Positions 1 to 9,936 of a DNA stretch of 32,809 nt are shown in pieces. Source of the DNA: Alphaproteobacteria bacterium. GTDB lineage: Bacteria > Pseudomonadota > Alphaproteobacteria > Reyranellales > Reyranellaceae. The stretch spans positions 1 to 32,809 of the forward strand of contig CANJHI010000047.1 of the NCBI GenBank assembly GCA_947474005.1, read 5' to 3'. Below the pieces are notes generated by a model. The model had not been told where the DNA came from, searched no databases, and was given only the letters and a program-made list of their open reading frames with translations. The position numbers and the translations under genes are program-made. Position 1 is the first letter of the stretch, and each line of letters opens with the position of its first letter.

Positions 1-157
1 CCATGATGGTTGGGACTCCAGCGCAGCAGGCGATTGCCGGTCGCCGCGACCACGCGATCGGAGAGATAGCCTGCGAGGCCGATCACGATCATGCCGCAGA
101 TCACCAACTCGGTGCGCGACAGCGTGCGGCCGTCCATGATCACGGCGCCCAGGGGTA
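1..157 (-). pseudogene. C-terminal remnant of an ABC transporter permease (SsuC/TauC type)
   Basis: Read on the minus strand from about 157 down to the window edge, one frame gives a peptide containing LGAVIMDGRTLSRTELV, then a hydrophobic stretch (CGMIVIGLAGY), then SDR and LLRW. This is the usual C-terminus of BPD_transp_1 permeases of the SsuC/TauC type: a last membrane helix followed by a basic tail ending near LLRW. The other 200 or so residues of such a permease are absent, because the sequence immediately upstream is the binding-protein gene in another frame. An ATG at 137 could start the fragment, but one helix cannot form a channel. The frame is still open at position 1. I infer a deletion that joined two neighbouring genes; a mis-assembly is the alternative. 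Confidence 0.6.
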
Positions 158-748
158 TTCGACGAGCTGGCCGACACCTGAGGTGATGGAGAGGGCAGGG
201 CCAGGCTCGGCGCCGACATAGGCGTCGATATCGCCGCGCGCCAGCATGGCGGGCATCTCGCCGAACGGCACGCGCACCGGCGTGATGTCCTTGACGGACA
301 GCCCTTCCATGCGCAGGCGCTCCATGATGAAGACCTCCTGGGTCGAGCCCGGCCAGATGCCGACGCGTTTGCCCTTGAGGTCCCTGACGGTCTTTACGTC
401 GGAGCCGGCCTTGGAGATGACACCCATGCCCTTGTTGGAGAGCGCGCCCACGACCACGACAGGCTCGCCCGCCGCACCGCCCAGGATGGCGGCGGCGATG
501 CCGAAGGTGCCGAAGTCGACGGACTTGGTCACGACCGCGTTCTTGCCGTCGGTAGGGCTGTCGAAAACAATGATCTCGATCTTGAGGTTGGCCGGCGCGA
601 ACTTCTCATAAAAGTAGGGCGGCATGGAATGAACCAGGCGAAGCGCCCCCATCTTTACGGTACGGGTCTGGGCCCGCAGGATCGAGGGTGCCGCGAAAGT
701 ACCGGCAGCGACAAATCCCGCACCGGCCAGCAAATGACGACGAAGCAT
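140..748 (-). pseudogene. Truncated ABC transporter substrate-binding protein (NMT1/SsuA-like)
   Basis: The 202-residue product starts with a Tat-like signal (LRRHLLAGAGF, fitting ZRRx-hydrophobic) ending near ILRAQT, followed by a periplasmic type II binding-protein fold. Family markers are the VDFGTFGIAAAILGGAAGEPVVVV segment (residues about 75-100), DLKGKRVGIWPGS near 123-135 and DIDAYVGAEPGP near 173-184. Relatives are about 320-340 residues long, so roughly the last 120, including the rest of lobe 2, are missing. The stop falls just after VEYP, where homologues continue. The next bases downstream belong to a permease gene. The gene follows the alpha/beta hydrolase by 50 bp and looks like the distal part of that operon. 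The ligand cannot be told. Probably non-functional. Confidence 0.7.
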
Positions 749-798
749 TGAAACCCTCCCGCTTGTTGCGGCGGTTCATGCAACGGGCGTGCCAGACC

Positions 799-1614
799 TC
801 AATCGGCGAGCAGGAGTGCCTGTCGGGTGAGGACACCATCGGCATCGCGCAATTCGTGGACGATGGTGAAATGGTCGGCACCGGCGATCGGCAGCAGCGC
901 GCCCGGCAGATGGGCGGCCGCGCGCTTGGCGTGAAGGTGGCGACTGTCCGAGACCAGCGGCGGCAGCTCGGCCGTCCCGTAGGTAATGAGCATCGGCTTC
1001 GCCACCATCGGTAGGCGCATCGGCGACAGCATCTCGATCTCGCCGTCGCTGAGTTTCAGCTTTTCGTTCAGATAGGTGTCGCGAATCGGTCCCAGTTCGT
1101 AGACGCCGGAAATCGCAAGGCCGGCGCTGACGCGGCTGTGGCCGAGGCACATGGCCGTCAGATGGCCGCCGGCCGACCAGCCGGACAGCACGACCTTGCC
1201 CTCGATGCCGTGCGCGCGGCCGTTGGCCGCCAGCCAGTCGAGCGCCGCGTTGATCTCGGCCACGATCTCGGTGAGCGTGGCGTCGGGTGCCAGCGTGTAG
1301 CCAGGCAGGGCGCCGGCCCAGCCGCGAGCGTGTAGCCCCGAGATCAGGTTGGCGAAGCCGTCCTTGCTGTTGCGCTGCCAGTAGCCGCCGTGGATGAACA
1401 CGATGCAGGGTGCGTTGGGATTGGCCGCGGGGAACAGGTCCCAGGTGTTGCGATCCTTCGGTCCGTAGCGCAGGTCGAGATGGCCAGGGTGGGCGCGGCG
1501 GAATTCGGCGGACGCCGCCTCGCGCGCGGCGCTGAGGTCGGCGCTGTTCTTCACCGCCATCGTGTTGTTGTAGGCTGCATCGCGCTCGGCGTGGCTCAGG
1601 GTGCCCCAATTCAT
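799..1614 (-). CDS. Alpha/beta hydrolase, kynurenine-formamidase/carboxylesterase-like
   Basis: A 271-residue cytoplasmic alpha/beta hydrolase with no signal peptide. The oxyanion motif HGGYWQ is at residues 75-80, the nucleophile elbow GWSAGG at 145-150 (Ser147), and a likely acid/base region GADHFTIVHE at 245-254 (His248 the probable catalytic histidine). HGGYW with GWSAGG is typical of small esterases and arylformamidase-like enzymes, but no kynurenine-pathway gene lies nearby, so formamidase activity is only a possibility. The ATG at 1614 overlaps the TGA of the upstream GH5-like gene (ATGA, 4 bp), so the two are translationally coupled. The truncated binding-protein gene follows after 50 bp. 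Confidence 0.85.
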   Translation of the reverse strand: MNWGTLSHAERDAAYNNTMAVKNSADLSAAREAASAEFRRAHPGHLDLRYGPKDRNTWDLFPAANPNAPCIVFIHGGYWQRNSKDGFANLISGLHARGWAGALPGYTLAPDATLTEIVAEINAALDWLAANGRAHGIEGKVVLSGWSAGGHLTAMCLGHSRVSAGLAISGVYELGPIRDTYLNEKLKLSDGEIEMLSPMRLPMVAKPMLITYGTAELPPLVSDSRHLHAKRAAAHLPGALLPIAGADHFTIVHELRDADGVLTRQALLLAD

Positions 1615-2651
1615 CCGGTCATTTCCTTCAGCAACCCAAAGAAGCCGCGCTTGCGCGCGGATGAGATCGTCCAGTCGACGGGCAGAGACTGGAAGCCGTC
1701 CTCGAAGCGTTCGCGCGAGCGGCGGTAGTCGAAGAAGCCCCAGCTCGCGCCGCTCTCGACGGCGGCCGCGAAATGATTGTCCGGCTTGTCGAATTCGAAG
1801 TGATCGTCCTCGTTGTAGACGATCGGCTGGCCGCGATAGCCCGCGGCCGCACGCCAGCGCGCGACCTGCAGGCGGATGCCATGTGGGCTCGGCTGGAAAT
1901 AGCCGTCGGGCCCGTGGACGCGATTGCCGTGCGGCAGCAGGAAGTCGGACACTGCCACGGTCTTCGCGGGCGGCGCGTCGAGCATGATCAGACTGGTGCT
2001 CACCAGCAGCTTTCCCTTGCTGCGCTTTTGCGCGAGCTCGATCAGCTCATGGCAGCGCGGGGCGGCGATGATGGCATGCGCCCAGACATTCTCGAGGTCG
2101 ACCTCGTTGCCGATCTCAATCAGCACGTTGGTAGCGCCTTTTTCGATTAGCCAGTCGACCGTGTTGACGACGGCAGCCTTCACGGCAGCTTCGTCCTTCA
2201 GAGTGCCGCTCTGTTTGCCGTAGAAGAGGCCCAGGATCACCGCCATGCCGTTGCGGTCGCAGGCCTCGATCACCTTGGCAAGGCGCGCCGCCCACGCCGG
2301 CTTCAGCGCGCCTTCGGGGGTAAAGCCGCAGATTTGCCAGGGCTGGTGCCACGAGTAGCCCTGCGGACTGCCGCCCTGGATATTCAGGCAGACCGCGAGC
2401 AGGCCGTGCGCGCGGTAGGCGGGCAGAGCCGCGATGAACTCGGCCGTGTTGCGCTCGGCATCCCAGTCGCCGTCGGCGTAGGCCCAGGCGCCCTGTGTCG
2501 CGGGGTTCTCGTCGTCGGCGATGGCGTTGGCCATGCGGCTGTTGAACAGCAGCCCTTCGATACGATGGCCCTTCCAGCTCCGGCCGGCGTAGGTCGGCCG
2601 GCCGTTGATCGCGAAGCCGCCGTCCTGGATCGAGACGACGGTGGCGCTCAT
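1611..2651 (-). CDS. Glycoside hydrolase clan A (GH5-like) TIM-barrel protein, cytoplasmic
   Basis: The 346-residue product resembles a clan GH-A (beta/alpha)8 barrel. It has LIEIGNEVD at residues 177-185, where GH5 enzymes carry the Asn-Glu acid/base (Glu183), and PIVYNEDDHFE at 276-286, where the nucleophile glutamate lies at the end of strand 7 (Glu281). The N-terminus GGFAINGRPTYAGRSWKG is like the small strand that precedes the barrel in mannanases and cellulases. There is no signal peptide, unusual for polysaccharide-degrading enzymes and more consistent with a cytoplasmic glycoside or a non-hydrolytic role. It starts 2 bp after the gamma-glutamyltransferase stop and overlaps the next hydrolase by 4 bp. 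The substrate is unknown. Confidence 0.65.
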   Translation of the reverse strand: MSATVVSIQDGGFAINGRPTYAGRSWKGHRIEGLLFNSRMANAIADDENPATQGAWAYADGDWDAERNTAEFIAALPAYRAHGLLAVCLNIQGGSPQGYSWHQPWQICGFTPEGALKPAWAARLAKVIEACDRNGMAVILGLFYGKQSGTLKDEAAVKAAVVNTVDWLIEKGATNVLIEIGNEVDLENVWAHAIIAAPRCHELIELAQKRSKGKLLVSTSLIMLDAPPAKTVAVSDFLLPHGNRVHGPDGYFQPSPHGIRLQVARWRAAAGYRGQPIVYNEDDHFEFDKPDNHFAAAVESGASWGFFDYRRSRERFEDGFQSLPVDWTISSARKRGFFGLLKEMTG

Positions 2652-2653
2652 GG

Positions 2654-4252
2654 CTAGAAGCCGACGGCCGCGCCGTCGCGGCGGCTCTCGGAGGCGCCGA
2701 GGTAGGGACCGCCGTCGGGATAGCGCCAGATGATCTGGCTGGACCCGAAATCGAAGCTCGGCGATTTGGTGCGCGTGAGCTTGTGGCCGCGCGCCTCGAG
2801 GCCGGTGGCGGTATCGGCCGGCATGTGGTCCTCGGTCCAGACCGTGCCGTCGGTCTCGTGCACGCGCCAGCGTGGCGCGTCGATGGCGGCCTGCGGGTTC
2901 TGGCCGTAGTCGACGATGCGCGAGAAGACCTGCATGTGGCCCTGCGGCTGCATCGCGCCGCCCATCAGGCCGAAGGTCGCGACCGGGCGGCCATCCTTGG
3001 TGATGAAGGCCGGGATGATGGTGTGGAAGGGCCGCTTCTTGGGCCCGACCTCGTTGGCATGGCCCTTGGTCGTGACGAACCCGGTGGCGCGATTCTGTAG
3101 CGCAATGCCGGTGCCCGGAACGACGATGCCCGAGCCAAAGCCGGTGTAGTTCGACTGGATCAGCGACACCATCATGCCCTGCTCGTCGGCGGTGCCGAGA
3201 TAGATCGTGCCGCCGTCCTTGGGCGTGCCGGGGCCGAAGTCCTTGGCCTTCCTCGGATCGATCAGCTTGGCGCGGCTCTTCAGGTAGCCCTTGTCGAGCA
3301 TCTGCTTGGGCGTCACTTCCATGAAGCGTGGGTCGGCCACGTAGCGATAGATGTCGGCAAAGGCGAGCTTCATCGCCTCGATGCGCAGATGCGTCATCTC
3401 GGGACCGTCGGGATCATGGCCGGCGACGTCGAAATTCTCGAGGATGCCGAGGGCCATGCAGGCCGCGATCCCCTGACCCGACGGCGGGATCTCGTGCAGG
3501 GTCGTGCCGCGATAGCTGAGGCCGATGGGATCGACCCAGTCGGGCTTGTGGGCGGCCAGGTCTTCCTTGTGCAGCGCACCGCCGGTTTCGCGGGCGTACT
3601 TGTCCATCGCTTCGGCAAGTTCGCCGCGATAAAAGGCCTCGCCCTTGCTCTCGGCGATCTTGGTCAGCGTCCGGGCCTGGTCGGGAAATTTCCACAGCTC
3701 GCCCGGCTGCGGCGCGCGGCCGTTGGGCAGGAACGCCTTCACCCAGCTCTCCTGGCCCTTCAGGCGATCGATCGCGCGATCCCATTGCCTCGCCACCATG
3801 TAGGAGACGCGGAAGCCGTCATGGGCGTATTTGATGCCGGGCTCGAACAGGTCGGCGAAGGGCAGCTTGCCGTAGCGCTTGTGCAGCTCCATCCAGAGCG
3901 ACACTGCGCCCGGCGTGGTGACGCTGCCCCAACCGACGTTGGGCATCTTGTCCTGGCCCTTGTACTGGTCGGGCGTCATCAGCTCGGGCGAGTGGCCCGA
4001 GGCGTTGAGGCCCACCAGCTTCTTTCCGTCCCACAGGATGCAGAAGGCGTCGGCGCCGATGCCGTTCATGGTGGGCTCCACCACCGTGATGGCGATGGCG
4101 CTGGCGATCGCTGCATCGACCGCGTTGCCGCCCTTGGCCATCATGCGCAGCCCGGCGGTTGCCGCGAGGTGCTGGGAGGAGGCTACGACATTCGAAGCGA
4201 AGATCGGGAGTTTCTTGGTCGAGTAGGGGAAGTCATAATTGAAAGACGGCAC
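2654..4252 (-). CDS. Gamma-glutamyltransferase-family protein (Ntn hydrolase)
   Basis: A 532-residue member of the gamma-glutamyltransferase/cephalosporin-acylase family, made as a precursor that cuts itself to expose an N-terminal threonine nucleophile. The N-terminal part has GGNAVDAAIASAIAITVVEP (41-60) and NGIGADAF. The predicted cleavage site is before Thr349 in DGGTIYLGTADEQG; Asp356 aligns with the Asp of the classical TTHYSVVD motif. VVPGTGIALQNR (377-388) and GLMGGAMQPQGHMQ (428-441) fit the small subunit. The residue after the nucleophile is Ile rather than Thr, as in a subgroup whose substrate may not be glutathione. No signal peptide is visible, so it is probably cytoplasmic. The start is GTG with AAGGA a few bases upstream. 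It sits 12 bp after a lipoprotein gene. Confidence 0.9.
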   Translation of the reverse strand: MPSFNYDFPYSTKKLPIFASNVVASSQHLAATAGLRMMAKGGNAVDAAIASAIAITVVEPTMNGIGADAFCILWDGKKLVGLNASGHSPELMTPDQYKGQDKMPNVGWGSVTTPGAVSLWMELHKRYGKLPFADLFEPGIKYAHDGFRVSYMVARQWDRAIDRLKGQESWVKAFLPNGRAPQPGELWKFPDQARTLTKIAESKGEAFYRGELAEAMDKYARETGGALHKEDLAAHKPDWVDPIGLSYRGTTLHEIPPSGQGIAACMALGILENFDVAGHDPDGPEMTHLRIEAMKLAFADIYRYVADPRFMEVTPKQMLDKGYLKSRAKLIDPRKAKDFGPGTPKDGGTIYLGTADEQGMMVSLIQSNYTGFGSGIVVPGTGIALQNRATGFVTTKGHANEVGPKKRPFHTIIPAFITKDGRPVATFGLMGGAMQPQGHMQVFSRIVDYGQNPQAAIDAPRWRVHETDGTVWTEDHMPADTATGLEARGHKLTRTKSPSFDFGSSQIIWRYPDGGPYLGASESRRDGAAVGF

Positions 4253-4264
4253 TCGGAGTCCTTT

Positions 4265-4858
4265 CTAGGTCTTCTTCGATGCCGCGAGGGCCTCGATGCG
4301 CGCCACGAAGCGTGGCGTCTGCAGGAACTGGCGGTGCTCCGCGTCGCTCTTGCCGAACAGGCGGGAGAGATCGAACACGCCGGAGCCCGCGATCTCGCCC
4401 ATCCGTCCGGAGAGCGTCACGCGTTCACCGAGCCGCAAGGTTTTTAGCGCCGCGATGGCCGCCTCGGAAAGGCCCGGCGGCGGCGTTTGACGAGATCGTG
4501 TGGAGAAAAGGTCGGTCACCGAGCCGGCGAAGGCCAGCGCCCAGTCGTTGAACGCGTAGAGCGAAACTTGCGGGCCGACCTCGATGGTGACGGCGGCGGT
4601 CTGGGCGTTGCCCTCGATCTTGCGGACGGTGCCGCACCAGTCGGAAAAGGCGCCGACCTTGTCGGCCAGCGCCACGCTTTGGCGGGCAGCTTCCTGGATG
4701 GCGAGTGGATTGTTCGACGCGAGCGCCGGCTTGGCGAGTGCCGCTAGTCCGTCGAGGAATGCCTTCTGCGCCGGATTGCGCTCGTGGCACGGCCGGTCGA
4801 AGCAGCCGCCAAGGACGAGGCCGGCACCGCCGAGAAGAAAGACGCGCCGGCCTGCCAT
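4265..4858 (-). CDS. Small predicted lipoprotein of unknown function
   Basis: This 197-residue protein starts with a basic n-region (MAGRR), a short hydrophobic core and the lipobox LGGC (residues 16-19, lipidated Cys19), so it should be a membrane-anchored lipoprotein. The mature part is soluble, with GPQVSLYAFNDWALAFAG in the middle and LRLGERVTLSGRM near 140-153, the latter suggesting a small beta-barrel or OB-like segment. I do not recognise a family. Two further cysteines (24 and 74) could form a disulfide. It lies 7 bp after the acyl-CoA ligase gene and 12 bp before the gamma-glutamyltransferase gene, so it is co-transcribed with both. Confidence 0.75.
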   Translation of the reverse strand: MAGRRVFLLGGAGLVLGGCFDRPCHERNPAQKAFLDGLAALAKPALASNNPLAIQEAARQSVALADKVGAFSDWCGTVRKIEGNAQTAAVTIEVGPQVSLYAFNDWALAFAGSVTDLFSTRSRQTPPPGLSEAAIAALKTLRLGERVTLSGRMGEIAGSGVFDLSRLFGKSDAEHRQFLQTPRFVARIEALAASKKT

Positions 4859-4865
4859 GCGTTCG

Positions 4866-6587
<1,722 letters not shown>

Positions 6588-6635
6588 TTTTGGTTTCCTC
6601 CCGGCGCCGACTATGTGAGGCCGGGCGGCGAGGGG

Positions 6636-7388
6636 TCAAGGCGGCAGGAGATACTCGTAGCCGTAGACGGTGCGAAAGCCCTGGTCGGCATAGAGCGGCA
6701 GCGCCGCTGAATTGGTGGCGACGACCTGGAGATAGGCAAACCGTGCGCCCTTGCCCCAGGCCCAGGCGTAGAGGCTTTCCGTCACGCGCCGTGCCAGCCC
6801 GCGCCGGCGGGCATACGGCATCACCAGCACGTCGAACAGGCCCATGTGGTCGCCCTCGATCGCCCCGATCGCCATGGCCATCGGCCGGCCGGCCTCCTCA
6901 ACGAAAGCGAACCCGACCGGTGCCGCGATGGCAGCCAGCATGAGCTGCATGGTCTCGCCGTGCAGCGGCGGCACCGGACTGTGGGTGCGGAAGGCGTCGA
7001 TCCAGGCCGGCGTCGGGCGGGGCAGGATCTGCACCTCTCCATCGGCAGCAAAGCCCGCGTGGAGCGGACAGACCTGCATCAGGCTGCGCTCGATCGTCCG
7101 GTAGCCGCGGGCGGCTAAAAGGGGGCCGATGGCGGGGGGCGCCAGGGGCGTCAGCCGCCAGGCCGGCGTCTGGCCGAGGGCGAGGTAGGGGGCTTCGAGC
7201 GCTGCCACGACTTCAGGATCAAATCGAGTATCGATTCCTAATGCATTGATAGAATTCGCTCTTTTGGTGTAGCCGCGCGAAAAGCGCTGGCGCCAGCCGG
7301 CGAAATCCCGGCTCTCCAGGGCGGGCCAGCCTCGGAAGGCGAGCTCTTCCAGGCGGCGAATGTCGGCAGGACTATCCGAGCATGACAT
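6636..7388 (-). CDS. GNAT-family N-acetyltransferase
   Basis: A 250-residue GNAT acetyltransferase. The acetyl-CoA motif A is VMPYARRRGLARRVTESL (189-206), with R/Q-x-x-G-x-A at 195-200, followed by the C-terminal ATNSAALPLYADQGF (224-238), whose Tyr233 is the usual general-acid position. The N-terminal half carries GYTKRANSINAL (39-50), the RANS motif shared by a subgroup with a degenerate first GNAT-like domain (about 10-110) and a catalytic second domain. The acceptor substrate is unknown. It is the first gene of the minus-strand run that continues with the acyl-CoA ligase and is divergent from the DUF2272 lipoprotein gene. Confidence 0.87.
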   Translation of the reverse strand: MSCSDSPADIRRLEELAFRGWPALESRDFAGWRQRFSRGYTKRANSINALGIDTRFDPEVVAALEAPYLALGQTPAWRLTPLAPPAIGPLLAARGYRTIERSLMQVCPLHAGFAADGEVQILPRPTPAWIDAFRTHSPVPPLHGETMQLMLAAIAAPVGFAFVEEAGRPMAMAIGAIEGDHMGLFDVLVMPYARRRGLARRVTESLYAWAWGKGARFAYLQVVATNSAALPLYADQGFRTVYGYEYLLPP

Positions 7389-7448
7389 TGTGCGGCCTCC
7401 GTGTTAGATTAAAACCTAATAAGAACAAACGCTTATTTTACCCCCTGC
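7389..7448. promoter_or_regulatory. AT-rich divergent intergenic region with short inverted repeats
   Basis: Sixty bases between two divergent genes, strongly AT-rich against the GC-rich background. It holds AATAAG (418-423 of 7xxx) facing CTTATT (432-437) across 8 bp, and TTAG (404-407) facing CTAA (416-419). The composition and location fit promoters in both directions; I cannot assign a regulator. Confidence 0.4.
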
Positions 7449-8246
7449 ATGTTATACATGAGTATCGACCGCCCCTTCGTCGACATTCGTGTTTGCTGGC
7501 AGCCGCCCATTGCGACCTCCTCCCGTGTGTTCGGTCTACGGCTGCCAGCGATCCTTCTGCTCACCCTTTTCCTGGCGGCCTGCGGCGGCTCGAGCAGCCA
7601 TCAAGGCTACAGCGAACGCCCGCCCACCGATAAGGTCGCCCTGACGGCGTGGAACGAGTGGACCAAATTCGGCCGCTCGACCGTCGTCTATGGTGGCCAT
7701 GCCAACGGCTACACCAACCGGACCGGGATCAGCGAGCGCAGCGAGCCGCTGGCCAGCCGGGTGGGGGACTACTGGGGCACTTGCGGCCATCCCGACTGGA
7801 ACGGGCGCACCTCCAACAGGCCGTGGTCGGGCGCCTTCGTGGCCTGGGTGATGGCCAAGTCGGGTTATAGCGCTTCCGCCTTCCCGCGCGACGGCCGCCA
7901 CGGCAGTTACCTGGCCACGCTCTACGACCGCGAGCACGCCTCGCGCGGCGCACCCTTCCTGCTGCACGCGCCCAACGAATATTCACCCAAAGCCGGCGAC
8001 CTCGTGTGCAGCGGTACCGCCGGCCCGACCTGGCGCTATGCCGATTCGCGCACGGCCCGGCGGCGCATCGACAACACGGCGAACCATTGCGACGTCGTCA
8101 CCGAGGTGCGCGGCGGCTTCGTGCACGCCGTCGGCGGCAACGTGAAGGACAGCGTCACCATGAGCCTCTATCCCGTCGATTCGAAGGGTCGGCTGCAGCC
8201 GGTCGGTGGCCGGCCGTGGCTTCTCGTCGTCGAGAAACGCGGCTAG
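7449..8246 (+). CDS. DUF2272-domain lipoprotein
   Basis: The reading frame gives 265 residues with the lipobox LAAC at 42-45 and a hydrophobic core just before it (LRLPAILLLTLFLAAC). The ATG at 7449 would place an odd 28-residue leader before the core; a GTG at 7527 would give a normal lipoprotein signal, but no clear ribosome-binding site decides it. The mature protein has the DUF2272 pattern: PWSGAFVAWVM (125-135), AGDLVC (182-187), HCDVV (213-217) and VGGNVKDSV (228-236). Invariant Ser/Trp, Cys and His residues recall NlpC/P60- or CHAP-type papain folds, though the function is unknown. A paralogue is encoded at 9937-10680. A palindromic repeat follows the stop codon. Confidence 0.8.
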   Translation: MLYMSIDRPFVDIRVCWQPPIATSSRVFGLRLPAILLLTLFLAACGGSSSHQGYSERPPTDKVALTAWNEWTKFGRSTVVYGGHANGYTNRTGISERSEPLASRVGDYWGTCGHPDWNGRTSNRPWSGAFVAWVMAKSGYSASAFPRDGRHGSYLATLYDREHASRGAPFLLHAPNEYSPKAGDLVCSGTAGPTWRYADSRTARRRIDNTANHCDVVTEVRGGFVHAVGGNVKDSVTMSLYPVDSKGRLQPVGGRPWLLVVEKRG

Positions 8247-8250
8247 CCGT

Positions 8251-8319
8251 CGGACCGCGGGCCTCCAGGCCCGCTCATGCTTCAATGGCGATGAGGCGGG
8301 CCTGGAGGCCCGCGGTCCG
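8251..8319. repeat. Palindromic intergenic repeat, family A copy 1
   Basis: Arms 8251-8278 and 8291-8319 pair along 28 bases with one bulge, around a 12-base loop. Each arm holds its own small palindrome (GGGCCT-CC-AGGCCC), so the unit looks like two REP hairpins in inverted orientation. It fills the gap between two convergent genes and abuts the GMC oxidoreductase stop codon, where it could also end transcription from both sides. A related copy lies at 24780-24841. Confidence 0.85.
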
Positions 8320-9927
8320 TCAGTTCGTGAGGCCGGCCGCGTGCATGATCGCCGCGGTGCGTTCGGCGATCATGATGGTGGGGGCATTGGTATTGCCGCC
8401 GACCAGCGTCGGCATGATCGAGGCATCGACCACGCGCAGGCCCTCGACGCCGTGCACCAGCAGCTTGTCGTTGACGACGGCCATGCGGTCGGTGTCCGGA
8501 CCCATCTTGCAGCTGCCGACCGGGTGATAGATCGTCTCGCACTTGGCGCGGATCCACTGCTCGAGTTCGGCGTCGGTCTTTGCTGCAGCGCCGGGCTGGA
8601 ATTCGTCGGCACGGTAGGGATCGAGGCCCGACTGGGCGAAGATATCGCGGCCCATTTTTACGCCGGCGATCAGCGTCTCGAGATCCTTGCGCTCTGCCAG
8701 GTAGTTGGCGTCGATCAGCGGATGGTCGTTGGGGTTGGTGCTGCGCAGCCGGATCGTACCGGTGCTCTCGGGCCGCAGCGCGCAGACATGAAGACTGTAA
8801 CCGTTTTTCTTCATCTGGGTGCGGCCGTGATCGACCACCAGCACCGGCAGGAAATGGAGCTGGATGTCGGGCGCCGCCAGGCCCGGGCGCGTGCTCAGGA
8901 AGCCGCCCGACTCGGCGATCGGCGAGGTTCCGGGGCCCTTCTTGTTCACGACATATTGGTAGAGCGAGACCAGCTTGTTGGCGGTGTCGTAGGTGTCGCG
9001 CGTCTTGCAGAACTGCAGCACGGCCGCGTCGAGATGGTCCTGCAGATTGCCGCCGACGCCGGGCAGGTCGATGACCGGCGTGATGCCCAGCGACTTCAGG
9101 TGATCGGCCGGGCCGACGCCCGAGAGCAGCAGCAGCTGCGGTGAATTCACCGCGCCGCCGCACAGGATGATCTCCCGGTTGGCGCGCGCGACCTCGTCGC
9201 GGCCGTCGACCACGTAGCGCACGCCCATGGCGCGGCCGCCGTCGAAGATGATTCGTTCGACCATCGCGCCGGTGATGATCTCGAGGTGGGAGTTGCCGCG
9301 CTCGACCGCCGGCCGCAGGTAGGCGCTGGCCGTGCTCCAGCGCTTCTTGTCCTTCTGCGTCACCTGGTAGTAGCCGACGCCGTCCTGCTGGGCGCCGTTG
9401 AAGTCGGCGACGCGCGTGTGGCCGGCCTGCTCAGCGGCCTTCAGGAAGCCCTCGTTGAGCTTGCAGGGATCGACCTGGTCGGCGACGTTGAGCGGGCCGC
9501 CGACGCCGTGGAAGTCGTCGCCACCACGCTCGTTGTTCTCGGCGTTCTTGAAGTAGGGCAGGACGTCGTTGTAGCTCCAGCCCTCGTTGCCGAGCTGGCG
9601 CCACTGGTCGTAGTCCCAGGCATTGCCGCGCACGTACAGCATGGCGTTGATCGAAGACGAGCCGCCCAGTGTCTTGCCGCGTGGCCAGTACATGCGCCGG
9701 TCGTTGCAGTGCTTCTGCGGCGTCGTCTCGTAGCGCCAGTTGTAGGGCGTCTTGTCGCCCAGGCTGGCGAAACCCGCCGGCATCTTGAGCATGAACGACG
9801 AATCGGGCGGCCCGGCCTCGAGCACCAGGATCCGCAATCCATCCTTGGCGGCAAGCCGGCTAGCCATGGTGCAGCCGGCCGATCCGGCCCCGATGATGAC
9901 GTAGTCGTAGAGCGACAGCCGAGACAT
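8320..9927 (-). CDS. GMC-family oxidoreductase (choline/alcohol dehydrogenase-like)
   Basis: A 535-residue FAD-dependent GMC oxidoreductase. The dinucleotide motif GAGSAG is at 13-18 with LVLEAG following; GMC signature 1 is in the RGKTLGGSSSINAMLYVRG segment near residues 83-101 and signature 2 in GGAVNSPQLLLLSGVGP near 257-273. The C-terminal active site shows YHPVGSCKMG (His then conserved Lys-Met-Gly) and VGGNTNAPTIM, supplying the His/Asn pair. The family includes choline dehydrogenase, alkanol and polyethylene-glycol dehydrogenases; the substrate here is unknown. No signal peptide, so cytoplasmic or peripheral. It is the last gene of the transporter/DUF2272 run, 9 bp after the DUF2272 gene, and ends at a palindromic repeat. 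Confidence 0.92.
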   Translation of the reverse strand: MSRLSLYDYVIIGAGSAGCTMASRLAAKDGLRILVLEAGPPDSSFMLKMPAGFASLGDKTPYNWRYETTPQKHCNDRRMYWPRGKTLGGSSSINAMLYVRGNAWDYDQWRQLGNEGWSYNDVLPYFKNAENNERGGDDFHGVGGPLNVADQVDPCKLNEGFLKAAEQAGHTRVADFNGAQQDGVGYYQVTQKDKKRWSTASAYLRPAVERGNSHLEIITGAMVERIIFDGGRAMGVRYVVDGRDEVARANREIILCGGAVNSPQLLLLSGVGPADHLKSLGITPVIDLPGVGGNLQDHLDAAVLQFCKTRDTYDTANKLVSLYQYVVNKKGPGTSPIAESGGFLSTRPGLAAPDIQLHFLPVLVVDHGRTQMKKNGYSLHVCALRPESTGTIRLRSTNPNDHPLIDANYLAERKDLETLIAGVKMGRDIFAQSGLDPYRADEFQPGAAAKTDAELEQWIRAKCETIYHPVGSCKMGPDTDRMAVVNDKLLVHGVEGLRVVDASIMPTLVGGNTNAPTIMIAERTAAIMHAAGLTN

Positions 9928-9936
9928 TGACGTTCC

